Shown: piece after piece, positions 33,193 to 42,850 of the stretch | How the letters are laid out: each line of letters starts with the position of its first letter | Numbering within the stretch: the stretch's first letter is position 1 | DNA from: Cellulophaga fucicola | Lineage (GTDB): Bacteria > Bacteroidota > Bacteroidia > Flavobacteriales > Flavobacteriaceae | Length of the DNA: 64,000 bases | Direction: 5' to 3' | NCBI RefSeq assembly: GCF_900119145.1 | Contig: NZ_FPIY01000001.1 | Location: forward strand, 930,001 to 994,000 | The notes under the pieces: generated by a model | Database searches by the model: none | What the model was told of the DNA's origin: nothing | What the model saw: the letters and a program-made list of their open reading frames with translations, nothing else | Made by a program: the position numbers and the translations under genes

Positions 33193-35487
33193 ATGATAAT
33201 GCAAAAAGCTATTCAAGAAAATCCTAAAGTAAAACATACACTAGAGCGTATTAATGGCGCTGCTAGAGTTGGCATATGGGAGTTAGATTTAAATACTAAC
33301 TTATATGATACAGACAATATCACTTGCGATATTCTAGATCTGCATATTAACCAGAAGTTAACATTAAATGACTGTTATATTCTGTCTAAATATAAGTATG
33401 CAGGAGAAGAAATGTCATTACTAATGAGTAACTTAATTAATAAAGGTGTTGAATTTGACACAGAGATAGAATTTGTTACGCAATTGGGAAATATAATATG
33501 GGCTCGTAAAATTGGATTGGCAGACGTAGAAGATGGTATTGTTAAAAGGGTTTATGGAATTTTTCAAGATGTTACAAGTATAAAAGAAACAGAAAGAGAG
33601 TTGCAGTCTACAAATAGTGAGCTAAGTTCTATTATTAACTCTAGTGCTGTTGCTATTGTATCTATCAATAGAGATAACAATATAAAACATTTTAACTCTG
33701 GAGCAGAAAAACTATTAGGCTATACTGCAAAAGAAGCTATTGCTTCTCTTGATCCACAATCTCTTTTACTACCAGAACAGGTCTACGATTTTAAACTAGA
33801 TTTAGCTAAATTATACAATAAAAACCCTGATAAAATACAGCCTTTTAAAGAACTAGCTAAACAAAATAAAAGTGACACACGAGAATGGACTTTTCGTAAA
33901 AAAAATGGAGATCTTGTTCCTGTAGAATTGTCTTTAACTCCTTTAAAAAATGAAGAAGACAAGCACTTAGGTATTTTAGGTATTTTTTATGATATAACTG
34001 ATAGAAAAAAGGCAGAGAGTGAATTAATTCAGAAAAATCAAATTCTTAATTACGCTGAGCAAATTACAATGATGGGTAATTGGCGATGGGATATGATTAC
34101 GGCAGACATTTATTGGTCTGATAATATGTATTCTATTTTTGGAAGAGATAGAGAAAAAGATGATGTTGTTTTTGATACTTATTTTAACTACATACACCCA
34201 GAAGACAGAGACAAAGTAAATAACTTTATAACAAAAACTGTAAATGATAAAAAATTTACAGATGTTCTGCACCGCATTGTTTTAGACAATGGTAGTGTTA
34301 GAACTGTACACTTATTAGGAGAACTTGTTCTTGACGATTTTGGAGAACCAACACATATGATTGGTACTTGCCAAGATGTAACACAGTTACGGATGGCAGA
34401 AATAAAATTTAGAGGGCTATTAGAGTCTGCTCCTGATGCTATGATTATAGTAGATGAAAATGGTATTATACAAATAAGTAATAAACAAACCCAAAAATTA
34501 TTTGGATATACATCTTTAGAGTTAGATAAAAAACCTGTAGAACTTCTTATTCCAGAGAAGTTTATGCATACATACGAAACAAACAATAATAATTTTTTTA
34601 CCACGGCAAAATACAATGGCTTAGAAAAAAGTGAAGAATTCTATGGAGTAAATAATAAAGGGGAAAAAATACCTATACAAATAAACCTATCTCCACTAGA
34701 AACAGAAGAGGGTTTATTAATTTCTGTAGCAATAAGAGATATAACAGAGCAAAAGCAAGCCGAATATAAAATATTAAAGTCTAAAGAAAGGTTAGAAGTA
34801 TTAACTGATAATTTACTTAATAAAAATAGACAACTAGCAGATTTTGCACATATAACATCTCATAATTTACGTGCACCAGTAAGCAACCTTAATTCTCTTT
34901 TAGGCTTTTACAATACTTCTGAAGATGAAGAAGATAAAGCTGTTTTATTTGAAAAGTTTGAAATAGTTGTTGGTCATTTAACAGAAACACTAGACACACT
35001 TGTAGAAGCTTTAAAAACATCTAATGGTGCACCAACAGAATTAAAAAAATTAAAGTTTGAAGACGCATTACTTAAAACAACAGAAATATTAACTGGAGAA
35101 ATACACGAAACTGGGGCAATAATAAAGAGCGATTTTACTAATGTACCTGCAATTTTATATAGTAAAGTATATTTAGAAAGTATCTTTTTAAACTTAGTTA
35201 GTAATGCTTTAAAATATAGATCTCCAGATCGTACCCCAGAAATTACATTAAAATCTTTCCTTGTAAGAAATAGAGTTACCTTAACAGTAGAAGATAACGG
35301 CTTAGGAATAGACTTAGAAAGACACGGGCATAAATTATTTGGCCTAAACAAAGTATTTCACAGGCATCCACAAGCAAAAGGCATTGGTTTGTTTATGACT
35401 AAAGTACAAATAGAATCATTAGGTGGTATTATCACTGCAGAAAGTACAGTAAACAAAGGAACTACATTCATCTTAACACTAAACTAA
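33193..35487 (+). CDS. Cytoplasmic sensor histidine kinase with four PAS domains
   Basis: A 764-residue protein without membrane segments. PAS-like blocks are at about 1-135, 145-275, 285-400 (GNWRWDMITADIYW) and 405-525 (SAPDAMIIVDENGIIQISN), most closed by GIFYDITDRKKAE-like or CQDVTQLR-like PAC ends. The phosphoacceptor is His557 in ITSHNLRAPVSNLNSL. The ATPase has SNALKYRS, VEDNGLGIDL and AKGIGLFMTK boxes. No receiver is fused; the adjacent receiver-only gene is the natural partner. Signal unknown; PAS domains may bind flavin, haem or ligands. Starts at 33193 and 33199 are alternatives. Confidence 0.9.
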   Translation: MIMQKAIQENPKVKHTLERINGAARVGIWELDLNTNLYDTDNITCDILDLHINQKLTLNDCYILSKYKYAGEEMSLLMSNLINKGVEFDTEIEFVTQLGNIIWARKIGLADVEDGIVKRVYGIFQDVTSIKETERELQSTNSELSSIINSSAVAIVSINRDNNIKHFNSGAEKLLGYTAKEAIASLDPQSLLLPEQVYDFKLDLAKLYNKNPDKIQPFKELAKQNKSDTREWTFRKKNGDLVPVELSLTPLKNEEDKHLGILGIFYDITDRKKAESELIQKNQILNYAEQITMMGNWRWDMITADIYWSDNMYSIFGRDREKDDVVFDTYFNYIHPEDRDKVNNFITKTVNDKKFTDVLHRIVLDNGSVRTVHLLGELVLDDFGEPTHMIGTCQDVTQLRMAEIKFRGLLESAPDAMIIVDENGIIQISNKQTQKLFGYTSLELDKKPVELLIPEKFMHTYETNNNNFFTTAKYNGLEKSEEFYGVNNKGEKIPIQINLSPLETEEGLLISVAIRDITEQKQAEYKILKSKERLEVLTDNLLNKNRQLADFAHITSHNLRAPVSNLNSLLGFYNTSEDEEDKAVLFEKFEIVVGHLTETLDTLVEALKTSNGAPTELKKLKFEDALLKTTEILTGEIHETGAIIKSDFTNVPAILYSKVYLESIFLNLVSNALKYRSPDRTPEITLKSFLVRNRVTLTVEDNGLGIDLERHGHKLFGLNKVFHRHPQAKGIGLFMTKVQIESLGGIITAESTVNKGTTFILTLN

Positions 35488-35492
35488 ACATT

Positions 35493-35897
35493 ATGACAAA
35501 CCATTTTAACGTATGTATTATTGATGACGACGACATTTATCAATTTACAATTGTAAAAACAATTAAAGCGCTAGATTTAGCAAAAAAAATAATGGTTTTT
35601 TCTGACGGAGAACAGGCCTTAAATTTTATGCTAGACAATCTAAAAAACAACTACGATTTACCAGATGTTATTTTCCTAGACAATAATATGCCCATTATGG
35701 ATGGGTTTCAGTTTATGGAAGAATACACAAAGGTAAAACCACAAATTGACAAGAAAATAACCGTATATATGGTTTCTTCTTCTGTAGATCCTGTAGATAT
35801 AGAACGTGCTAACAGTGTAGCAGAAATAAACGGTTACATTATAAAGCCTATAAAACCTGGGCAATTAAAGTCTATTATAGAGAGCTTAGAAGTTTAA
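35493..35897 (+). CDS. Receiver-only response regulator
   Basis: A 134-residue CheY-like receiver, start 5 bp after the kinase. Acidic pocket IIDDDD at residues 9-14, phosphoacceptor Asp63 in VIFLDNNMPIMDG, Ser/Thr near 91 in YMVSSS and Lys in YIIKPIKP. It has no output domain, so it either passes phosphate on or acts by protein contacts. Flavobacteria have many such PAS-kinase and lone-receiver pairs. Confidence 0.92.
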   Translation: MTNHFNVCIIDDDDIYQFTIVKTIKALDLAKKIMVFSDGEQALNFMLDNLKNNYDLPDVIFLDNNMPIMDGFQFMEEYTKVKPQIDKKITVYMVSSSVDPVDIERANSVAEINGYIIKPIKPGQLKSIIESLEV

Positions 35898-35905
35898 TAA
35901 AACAA

Positions 35906-35932
35906 CAAAAGACCGTAGAAATACGGTCTTTT
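35906..35932. terminator. Bidirectional terminator between the receiver gene and purC
   Basis: Stem AAAGACCGTA/TACGGTCTTT with a 4-nt GAAA-type loop and T/A tails on both sides; the two genes converge here. Confidence 0.9.
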
Positions 35933-35950
35933 GCTATTTTTATCTATATT

Positions 35951-36901
35951 TTATAATGTTTTTAAATACCCTAAAACATTATTTTCTATACGGTCTTGTA
36001 TATTAGTAACATCTGCTTTTACAAAAGTTTCCCCAGTTATGTTTTCATATAATTCTATATACCTTTCAGAAACAGTTGCAATATACTCATCTGACATTAC
36101 AGGCAATGTTTGTCCTTCTAAACCTTGAAAATTATTGCTAATTAACCATTGGCGTACAAACTCTTTAGATAATTGTTTTTGTGCTTCTGCTTTTTCTTGA
36201 CGCTCGGCATAGCCGTCTGTATAAAAATAACGAGAAGAATCTGGTGTATGTATTTCATCAATTAATACAATTTTACCGTCCTTAGTTTTACCAAACTCAT
36301 ATTTAGTATCTACTAAAATCAACCCTCTTTTAGCTGCTATTTCTGTACCTCTATTAAATAAAGCATAGGTGTAAGCCTCTAATTGTTTGTAATCTTCTTC
36401 AGAAACTATTCCGCGTTTTATAATATCTTCTCTAGAAATATCTTCATCATGGTCTCCCATTTCTGCTTTAGTTGCAGGTGTAATTATTGGTGTTGGGAAT
36501 TTATCGTTCTCTTTTAAACCTTCTGGCATTGCTACACCGCAAAGCATTCTTTTGCCTGCCTTATATTCTCTAGCTGCGTGGCCAGACATATAACCACGTA
36601 TAACCATTTCTACTTTAAAAGGCTCACAAGCGTGACCAACAGCAACATTGGCATCTGGTGTTGCTAGTAACCAATTTGGAACTATATCTGCAGTTTCGTT
36701 CATCATTTTAGTGGCAATTTGGTTTAGTATTTGCCCCTTGTATGGTATTCCTTTTGGCATAACCACATCAAAAGCAGAAAGCCTATCTGTTGCTACCATT
36801 ACCATAATATCATCCTCTAAACGATATACTTCTCTAACTTTTCCTTTGTAAACGTTAACCTGCTTAGGAAATTTAAAATTGGTATCTGTAATTGTATTCA
36901 T
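35951..36901 (-). CDS. purC: Phosphoribosylaminoimidazolesuccinocarboxamide synthase
   Basis: A 316-residue SAICAR synthase of purine biosynthesis (CAIR plus Asp plus ATP). Its recognisable points are [79 protein letters not shown] and [12 protein letters not shown]. Its length is the long Bacteroidota/eukaryote-like form. Upstream phoH starts only 9 bp away on the same strand, so the two form an operon. Confidence 0.95.
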   Translation of the reverse strand: MNTITDTNFKFPKQVNVYKGKVREVYRLEDDIMVMVATDRLSAFDVVMPKGIPYKGQILNQIATKMMNETADIVPNWLLATPDANVAVGHACEPFKVEMVIRGYMSGHAAREYKAGKRMLCGVAMPEGLKENDKFPTPIITPATKAEMGDHDEDISREDIIKRGIVSEEDYKQLEAYTYALFNRGTEIAAKRGLILVDTKYEFGKTKDGKIVLIDEIHTPDSSRYFYTDGYAERQEKAEAQKQLSKEFVRQWLISNNFQGLEGQTLPVMSDEYIATVSERYIELYENITGETFVKADVTNIQDRIENNVLGYLKTL

Positions 36902-36910
36902 TAGTATGTG

Positions 36911-37864
36911 TTAATTTTGATGCTCTATATTTTTATATGCTTCTATTACTTTTTTAACCAATTTGTGTCTTACGACATCCTTATCATCTAGATAAATAAT
37001 TTTTATTCCATCTACATTAGACAAAACTAACAAAGCTTCTTTTAATCCCGAAATTATTCTACGTGGTAAATCTATTTGTCCTGGATCACCTGTTAATAAA
37101 AACTTTGCATTTTTACCCATACGTGTTAAAAACATCTTCATTTGGGCATGGGTTGTATTTTGTGCTTCATCTAAAATAACAAAAGCATTATCTAAGGTTC
37201 TACCACGCATAAAAGCCATTGGTGCAATTTGTATGGTACCATTTTCTATGTAGTGCGATAATTTTTCTGCAGGAATCATATCACGTAAAGCATCATACAA
37301 TGGCTGCATATACGGATCTAATTTTTCTTTTAAATCGCCCGGTAAAAAACCTAAATTTTCACCAGCTTCTACCGCAGGTCTTGTTAAAATAATACGCCTT
37401 ACTTGTTTTTCTTTTAACGCCTTAACAGCTAAGGCTACACCTACATAGGTTTTACCTGTACCCGCAGGTCCAATAGCAAAAACCATATCGTTTGTTCTAG
37501 CTGCTTCTACCAGTTTACGCTGGTTTGCCGTTTGTGCTTTTATAAGTCTACCACTAACGCCATGTACTAAAACATCTCCACTACTTTCTGCTGTAGTATA
37601 GTCTTCCTTGCTTTCGCTTGTAAAAACCCTTTCTATAACATTTTCGTCTATTTTGTTGTACTTAGCAAAGTGTGTCATAAGCATAGCTAAACGCTTATCA
37701 AATTCTTCTAAATGCTCATCATCTCCGTAAGCTTTAATTTTGCTGCCACGTGCAACAATCTTCAGTTTTGGAAAATATTTTTTCAGTAAATCTATATGCG
37801 CATTTTGATGCCCAAAAAATTCTCTAGGACTTATTTCTGTGAGTTCAATTATGATTTCGTTCAA
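36911..37864 (-). CDS. PhoH family ATPase
   Basis: A 317-residue PhoH/YbeZ-type protein: KH-like N-terminal region (LKIVARGSKIKAYGDDEHLEEF), then Walker A FAIGPAGTGKTYVGVALAVKAL, RPAVEAGENLGFLPGDLKEKLDPYMQPLYDAL, Walker B FVILDEAQNTT and LTGDPGQIDLP. Related proteins act in RNA metabolism with YbeY and in phosphate stress. On the minus strand it precedes purC. Confidence 0.93.
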   Translation of the reverse strand: MNEIIIELTEISPREFFGHQNAHIDLLKKYFPKLKIVARGSKIKAYGDDEHLEEFDKRLAMLMTHFAKYNKIDENVIERVFTSESKEDYTTAESSGDVLVHGVSGRLIKAQTANQRKLVEAARTNDMVFAIGPAGTGKTYVGVALAVKALKEKQVRRIILTRPAVEAGENLGFLPGDLKEKLDPYMQPLYDALRDMIPAEKLSHYIENGTIQIAPMAFMRGRTLDNAFVILDEAQNTTHAQMKMFLTRMGKNAKFLLTGDPGQIDLPRRIISGLKEALLVLSNVDGIKIIYLDDKDVVRHKLVKKVIEAYKNIEHQN

Positions 37865-37926
37865 ATGAAAAAATGTATTAAAAGGTTAGGACGTAAATAT
37901 AAATTTCAGTTGGCTATTTTTTTATG

Positions 37927-37934
37927 TAATTTTG
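37927..37934 (+). promoter_or_regulatory. -7 box before the SAM hydrolase gene
   Basis: TAATTTTG matches TAnnTTTG, 58 bp before the ATG. The -33 box is not obvious. Confidence 0.45.
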
Positions 37935-37992
37935 TATAACAAATTTAATCAAAATCACTGCACCACGGTAAAAAACATATCAACAGTCATAA

Positions 37993-38823
37993 ATGACAAT
38001 ACTAACACTAACTACTGATTTTGGATACAAAGACCATTTTGTTGGCGCATTAAAAGGTGCAATTTTTAGCGAATTAGAAAATGCTACTATTGTAGACGTC
38101 TCGCATAGTATAAATCCTTTTAATATTCAGGAATGTGCCTATATTCTTAAAAACTCTTATAAAACCTTTCCTAAAGGCACTATACACATTGTGGGTGTAG
38201 ATGCCGAATTAACCAAAGAAAATGAGCACATTATAACGTATGTAGACGGACACTATTTTATAAGTGCTAACAATGGTGTTGTTTGTTTAATAACTTCTGA
38301 AATTAAACCAGACAACATTGTTTCTATTAATATACCAGATACAAAAGACGGGTCATTCCCAACCTACGATGTATTTGTAAAAGCTGCTTGTCATTTAGTT
38401 AGAGGCGGAAAAATGGAGGTTGTTGGCAAACCCTTTAATGATTTAAATACTTTTAAAGATTTTGTACCCCAGCTAACAGATGGCGGTAATACAATTATTG
38501 GCAATATTGTTTACATAGACAATTATGGCAATGTTGTAAGTAACATACAAAAAAAACTATTTGATGCTTATAGAAACGGTAGAGACTATGAAGTACGAGT
38601 ACGTGGTAAAGTCTTAAAACAGATATTTAATAAATACAGTGATATTATTAATTATGAAATTGATAAAAATTACCGCAAAGGCCCTGGAGATTTATTAGCT
38701 TTATTTAACTCGTCTTTATTTTTAGAGCTGGCTATTTACAAAAGCAATTTAACTACAGTTGGTGGCGCGTCTACCCTATTAGGACTAGATTATAGAGACA
38801 CCATAACCATTAATTTTTTATAA
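37993..38823 (+). CDS. SAM hydrolase / SAM-dependent halogenase family protein (DUF62)
   Basis: A 276-residue member of the DUF62 fluorinase-like family: LTLTTDFGYKDHFVGALKGAIFSE at the start, IVDVSHSINPFNIQECAYILKN, IHIVGVDAEL, ISANNGVVCLI and a C-terminal barrel (NIVYIDNYGNVVSNI, PGDLLALFNSSLFLELAI). Most such proteins hydrolyse S-adenosylmethionine to adenosine and methionine. Adjacent genes 38824, gldF and gldG follow within a few bases, a gene order I believe is conserved in flavobacteria. Confidence 0.9.
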   Translation: MTILTLTTDFGYKDHFVGALKGAIFSELENATIVDVSHSINPFNIQECAYILKNSYKTFPKGTIHIVGVDAELTKENEHIITYVDGHYFISANNGVVCLITSEIKPDNIVSINIPDTKDGSFPTYDVFVKAACHLVRGGKMEVVGKPFNDLNTFKDFVPQLTDGGNTIIGNIVYIDNYGNVVSNIQKKLFDAYRNGRDYEVRVRGKVLKQIFNKYSDIINYEIDKNYRKGPGDLLALFNSSLFLELAIYKSNLTTVGGASTLLGLDYRDTITINFL

Positions 38824-39120
38824 ATGATAGTACGCATTGTAAAATTGACGTTTAAAACTGAAAATATTGTTAGCTTTGAAAACATATTTAACGAGTCTAA
38901 ACATTTTATCAGAAATTTTGAAGGCTGTAATTTTCTAGAGTTGTACCAAGACAAACACAACCCTACTATATTTTTTACATATAGTTATTGGGATAGTGAA
39001 GCTGCCCTAAATGTTTACAGACACTCAGATTTATTTACAAGTGTTTGGGCAAAAACCAAAGTATTGTTTGCAGATAAGCCAGAGGCTTGGACTGTAAATA
39101 AAAACGAAACCTTAAATTAA
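38824..39120 (+). CDS. Antibiotic biosynthesis monooxygenase-like (dimeric alpha-beta barrel) protein
   Basis: A 98-residue ABM-type protein: MIVRIVKLTFKTENIVSFENIFN, IRNFEGCNFLELYQDKHNPTIFFTYSYWDSEAALNVYRHSDLF and SVWAKTKVLFADKPEAW. It has the compact ferredoxin-like fold of quinol monooxygenases and haem-degrading relatives; true function unknown. It starts directly after the SAM hydrolase stop and ends 4 bp before gldF. Confidence 0.82.
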   Translation: MIVRIVKLTFKTENIVSFENIFNESKHFIRNFEGCNFLELYQDKHNPTIFFTYSYWDSEAALNVYRHSDLFTSVWAKTKVLFADKPEAWTVNKNETLN

Positions 39121-39124
39121 TTAG

Positions 39125-39856
39125 ATGTACGCCATTTACAAACGAGAAATACAATCGTTTTTTACGTCGCCTATTGGCTATATGGTCATAGGCTTATTTT
39201 TAATATTTAGCGGCCTGTTTTTGTGGGTCTTTAAAGGAGAGTATAATATTTTTGATTACGGTTTTGCAGACCTTAGTAGTTTCTTTTTTCTTGTGCCTTG
39301 GGTATTTTTGTTTTTAATACCAGCTATTACAATGAAGAGTTTTTCTGAAGAACGCAAAACAGGAACCTTAGAACTCCTTTTTATAAAGCCAATATCTTTA
39401 TGGCAAACCGTTTTTGGTAAGTTTTTAGGAACTTTAACTTTGGTTGTTATAGCTATAATACCAACCTTTTTATATGTTTATACCCTATCAGAACTAGGTA
39501 CTACTGTTGGCAATTTAGATATGGGTGTTGTTTTTGGTTCTTATTTTGGTTTATTATTTTTAATGTCTAGCTATACGGCTATTGGTATTTTTGCCTCTAC
39601 CCTATCGCAAAATCAAATTGTTGCCTTTTTATTAGCACTTATACTTTGCTTTGTCTGTTTTTACGGTTTTCAAGGAATTAGCACTTTATTTACAGAAGGT
39701 AACACTGCTGTAGCTGTAGCATCTTTAGGGATGAAAGCTCATTTTGAAAGTATTGCACGTGGCGTTATAGATACAAGAGATTTAGTCTATTTTATTACAT
39801 TAACTGTCTTTTTCTTGTTTTTAACTGTTGTACAACTTAAAAACTTAAACCGATAA
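39125..39856 (+). CDS. gldF: Gliding motility ABC transporter permease GldF
   Basis: A 243-residue six-helix ABC-2-type permease: YAIYKREIQSFFTSPIGYMVIGLFLIFSGLFL, ITMKSFSEERKTGTLELLFIKPISLWQTVFGKFLGT and VQLKNLNR at the end. These match GldF, a membrane part of the Gld ABC transporter needed for gliding in flavobacteria. It overlaps gldG by 1 bp; the ATPase GldA is not in the window. Confidence 0.92.
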   Translation: MYAIYKREIQSFFTSPIGYMVIGLFLIFSGLFLWVFKGEYNIFDYGFADLSSFFFLVPWVFLFLIPAITMKSFSEERKTGTLELLFIKPISLWQTVFGKFLGTLTLVVIAIIPTFLYVYTLSELGTTVGNLDMGVVFGSYFGLLFLMSSYTAIGIFASTLSQNQIVAFLLALILCFVCFYGFQGISTLFTEGNTAVAVASLGMKAHFESIARGVIDTRDLVYFITLTVFFLFLTVVQLKNLNR

Positions 39857-41523
39857 TGAAAAAGACACTCACCTCCGTAGCTATTGGTTTTATAGCATTA
39901 GTACTCCTTAACATAGTATCTAGCTTTATATATACAAGAGTAGATGTTACCGAAGATAGCAGGTACACCTTATCTACTGCTGCTTTACAAACGGTAAAAG
40001 AATTTAGTAATCCTGTTATAATTGATGTTCTTTTAGAGGGCGAATTACCAGCAGAATTTGTAAAATTAAAATTTGAAACAAAACAAATACTAGAAGAATT
40101 TGCCGCAGAAAACAATAATATAAAATTCAATTTTATAAACCCTTTAGAAACTACAGGCTCGTCTGATAATGCTATTTTAGAAATGCAGAAGTTAGGCTTA
40201 ACACCTGCTAATGTTACTGTAGAAGAAAACGGAAAAGTATCTCAAGAATTTGTTTTTCCTTGGGCAATGGTTAACTATAACAATAAAACTGTTAAAGTTG
40301 CTTTGCTTAAAAACAAACTAGGTTCTACAACAGAAGAACGCGTTACCAATTCTATACAGCATTTAGAATATTCATTTGCAGATGCTTTTACAAAGCTGAA
40401 CATTAAAGAAAAAAAGAGAATTGCAGTTTTAAAAGGTAATGGCGAATTGCAAGATATTAACTTGGCAGATTATTTATCTACCATAAGAGAATATTATAAT
40501 ATTGGAGCCTTTACGTTAGATTCTGTAGCTACTAATCCTCAAAAAACATTAAAAGAATTACAGAAATACGACCTAGCTCTTATTGCCAAGCCTACAGAAG
40601 CCTTTACAGATAAAGAAAAGTATGTTTTAGATCAGTTTATGGTTCATGGCGGAAAATCTATGTGGCTTATAGATAACGTTAGTATGGAACTAGATAGTTT
40701 GTATAACGAAGAAGGCAAATCTTTAGCCTACCCAAGAGATTTAAACCTAAAAGACTTTTTCTTTAAATATGGTTTACGTGTAAACCCTGTATTGGTAAAA
40801 GACATCTATGCTACACAAATTGTATTAGCTAATGGTAATGGTAATAACTCGCAGTACAATCCTGTTCCTTGGCCATTTAATCCTATGGTTTTTTCTAGAA
40901 ACGATCATCCTATTAATAACAATTTAGAAGCTTTGCGCTTTCAGTTTGCAAACACAATAGACCTTTTAGATAATAACGATTTAAAAAAGACAATTTTATA
41001 CTATAGTTCACCTTTGTCTGCTGTAGTTGGCACACCTAATATTATTAGTTTAGAAAGCACTACAAAGAGTCCTAATAAAGAAGAATACAATAATGGAAAC
41101 AAACCTTTGGTTGTTCTTGTAGAAGGTAATTTTAAATCGGTTTTTACCAATCGTGTTAAGCCTTTTAAAATAGAAAACAACAAAGAAGTTGGTGGTCCAA
41201 ATAAAATGTTGGTTATTGCAGATGGTGATGTTATTAAAAATCAAGTAAGCAAAGGAAAGCCATTAGAGCTTGGTTATGACAAATGGACAAACAACGCTTA
41301 CGGGAACAAAGAATTTATGGTGAACAGCCTAAATTACCTGCTAGATGATAGCGGACTTATAAACATCCGTACTAAAAAAGTGGCTGTACCATTCCTTGAT
41401 AAAGAAAAAATAGCGACGCAAAAAACAAAGTGGCAACTTATAAACATAGCATTACCAGTGGTTTTAACGCTGCTTTTTGGTTTTATATTTAATTATTATA
41501 GAAAACAGAAATACGGTAAATAA
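39856..41523 (+). CDS. gldG: Gliding motility-associated ABC transporter substrate-binding protein GldG
   Basis: A 555-residue GldG: N-terminal helix (LTSVAIGFIALVLLNIVSSF), RVDVTEDSRYTLS, the periplasmic-type body with KRIAVLKGNGELQDINLADYLSTIREYYNIG and KSMWLIDNVSMELDSLYN, and a C-terminal membrane anchor (WQLINIALPVVLTLLFGFIFNYY). GldF and GldG act together in gliding and in surface carbohydrate or protein handling. It overlaps gldF by 1 bp, and dnaN follows. Confidence 0.92.
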   Translation: MKKTLTSVAIGFIALVLLNIVSSFIYTRVDVTEDSRYTLSTAALQTVKEFSNPVIIDVLLEGELPAEFVKLKFETKQILEEFAAENNNIKFNFINPLETTGSSDNAILEMQKLGLTPANVTVEENGKVSQEFVFPWAMVNYNNKTVKVALLKNKLGSTTEERVTNSIQHLEYSFADAFTKLNIKEKKRIAVLKGNGELQDINLADYLSTIREYYNIGAFTLDSVATNPQKTLKELQKYDLALIAKPTEAFTDKEKYVLDQFMVHGGKSMWLIDNVSMELDSLYNEEGKSLAYPRDLNLKDFFFKYGLRVNPVLVKDIYATQIVLANGNGNNSQYNPVPWPFNPMVFSRNDHPINNNLEALRFQFANTIDLLDNNDLKKTILYYSSPLSAVVGTPNIISLESTTKSPNKEEYNNGNKPLVVLVEGNFKSVFTNRVKPFKIENNKEVGGPNKMLVIADGDVIKNQVSKGKPLELGYDKWTNNAYGNKEFMVNSLNYLLDDSGLINIRTKKVAVPFLDKEKIATQKTKWQLINIALPVVLTLLFGFIFNYYRKQKYGK

Positions 41524-41562
41524 GTGTTAATAAGTTTGTTTTCGTTAAAAGCACAATTAAAA

Positions 41563-41570
41563 TATCTTTG
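41563..41570 (+). promoter_or_regulatory. -7 box upstream of dnaN
   Basis: TATCTTTG fits the consensus and lies 81 bp before the dnaN ATG. A TTTG (41535-41538) is 24 bp upstream, longer than ideal, so dnaN may also be read from the gld operon. Confidence 0.5.
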
Positions 41571-41651
41571 TTTCAAGGATTTTTTAAGATTTTTAAGAAG
41601 AACTTAAGGCATTTGAGAGCCTAACCATAAATGAAGAAAATTATATAGCTG

Positions 41652-42773
41652 ATGAAATTTATAGTATCTAGTACTTATTTGTTAAAGCAATTACAAGTTT
41701 TAGGTGGTGTTATTAATAATAGTAACACATTACCAATTTTAGATAATTTTTTGTTTGAATTAAAGCAAAACAGTCTTACTGTTTCTGCCTCTGATTTAGA
41801 AACTACAATGAGTTCTGTTTTAGAAGTAGATTCTGATAATGAAGGTACAATTGCTTTACCAGCAAAATTATTATTAGAAACGCTTAAAACGTTTCCAGAA
41901 CAACCTTTAACGTTTGTTGTAGAAGAAAACAATACAGTAGAAATTAGTTCTAACCACGGTAAATATGCATTAGCATATGTAGATGGTGCAGAATTCCCTA
42001 ACGCTGTAGAATTATCTAACCCTAGTACAACAACTATTTTAGGTGATATTTTAGCTACTGCTATTAACAAAACTATTTTTGCAGCTGGTAATGACGATTT
42101 AAGACCTGTAATGAGTGGTGTATTTTTTCAGTTTTCTCCAGAAAACTTAACGTTTGTTGCTACAGATGCACACAAACTTGTAAAATACCAACGTACGGAT
42201 GTTACAGCTAGTCAGGTAGCAGAATTTATTATGCCTAAAAAACCTTTAACATTATTAAAAGGTATACTTGGTGGTAGTGAAAACGATGTTACTATAGAAT
42301 ATAATGAAAGTAACGCTAAATTTACTTTTAACAACACAGAGCTAATCTGTAGATTAATTGATGGTAAATACCCTAACTATGAAGCGGTAATACCAAAAGA
42401 GAATCCTAATGTACTTAGTATCTCTAGAACTCAGCTTTTAAGTTCTGTTAGACGTGTTTCTATTTTCTCTAACAAAACTACACACCAAATACGTTTAAAA
42501 GTTGCTGGTGCAGAACTAAATATTTCTGCTGAAGATATAGATTACAGTAATAAGGCAGAAGAACGTTTAACGTGTTCTTACCAAGGAGACGATATGCAAA
42601 TAGGTTTTAACTCTCGTTTTTTAGTAGAAATGCTAGGGAATTTAAATTCTGATGATGTTTCATTAGAGATGAGTTTACCAAACAGAGCAGGTATTTTAAC
42701 ACCTATAGATGGTGTAGATGAAGGTGAGCACGTAACAATGCTTGTAATGCCAGTTATGCTTAATAACGGATAA
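41652..42773 (+). CDS. dnaN: DNA polymerase III subunit beta (sliding clamp)
   Basis: A 373-residue beta clamp with three similar domains: KFIVSSTYLLKQLQVLGGVINNSNTLPILDNFLFEL, FVATDAHKLVKYQRTD in the second, and the C-terminal VTMLVMPVMLNNG. It is the processivity factor of replication. It lies between gldG and a terminator, not in a dnaA-dnaN cluster, as is common in Bacteroidota. Confidence 0.96.
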   Translation: MKFIVSSTYLLKQLQVLGGVINNSNTLPILDNFLFELKQNSLTVSASDLETTMSSVLEVDSDNEGTIALPAKLLLETLKTFPEQPLTFVVEENNTVEISSNHGKYALAYVDGAEFPNAVELSNPSTTTILGDILATAINKTIFAAGNDDLRPVMSGVFFQFSPENLTFVATDAHKLVKYQRTDVTASQVAEFIMPKKPLTLLKGILGGSENDVTIEYNESNAKFTFNNTELICRLIDGKYPNYEAVIPKENPNVLSISRTQLLSSVRRVSIFSNKTTHQIRLKVAGAELNISAEDIDYSNKAEERLTCSYQGDDMQIGFNSRFLVEMLGNLNSDDVSLEMSLPNRAGILTPIDGVDEGEHVTMLVMPVMLNNG

Positions 42774-42798
42774 ACGAAAATACCCAATATAAAAAACC

Positions 42799-42829
42799 AA
42801 AAAAGAGGACATAATGTCCTCTTTTTTTA
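42799..42829. terminator. Bidirectional terminator after dnaN
   Basis: Stem AAAGAGGACAT/ATGTCCTCTTT with a 2-nt loop, flanked by A and T tracts, between converging dnaN and the coiled-coil protein gene. Confidence 0.93.
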
Positions 42830-42850
42830 TGCCTTTAAATTTGTAAAGAA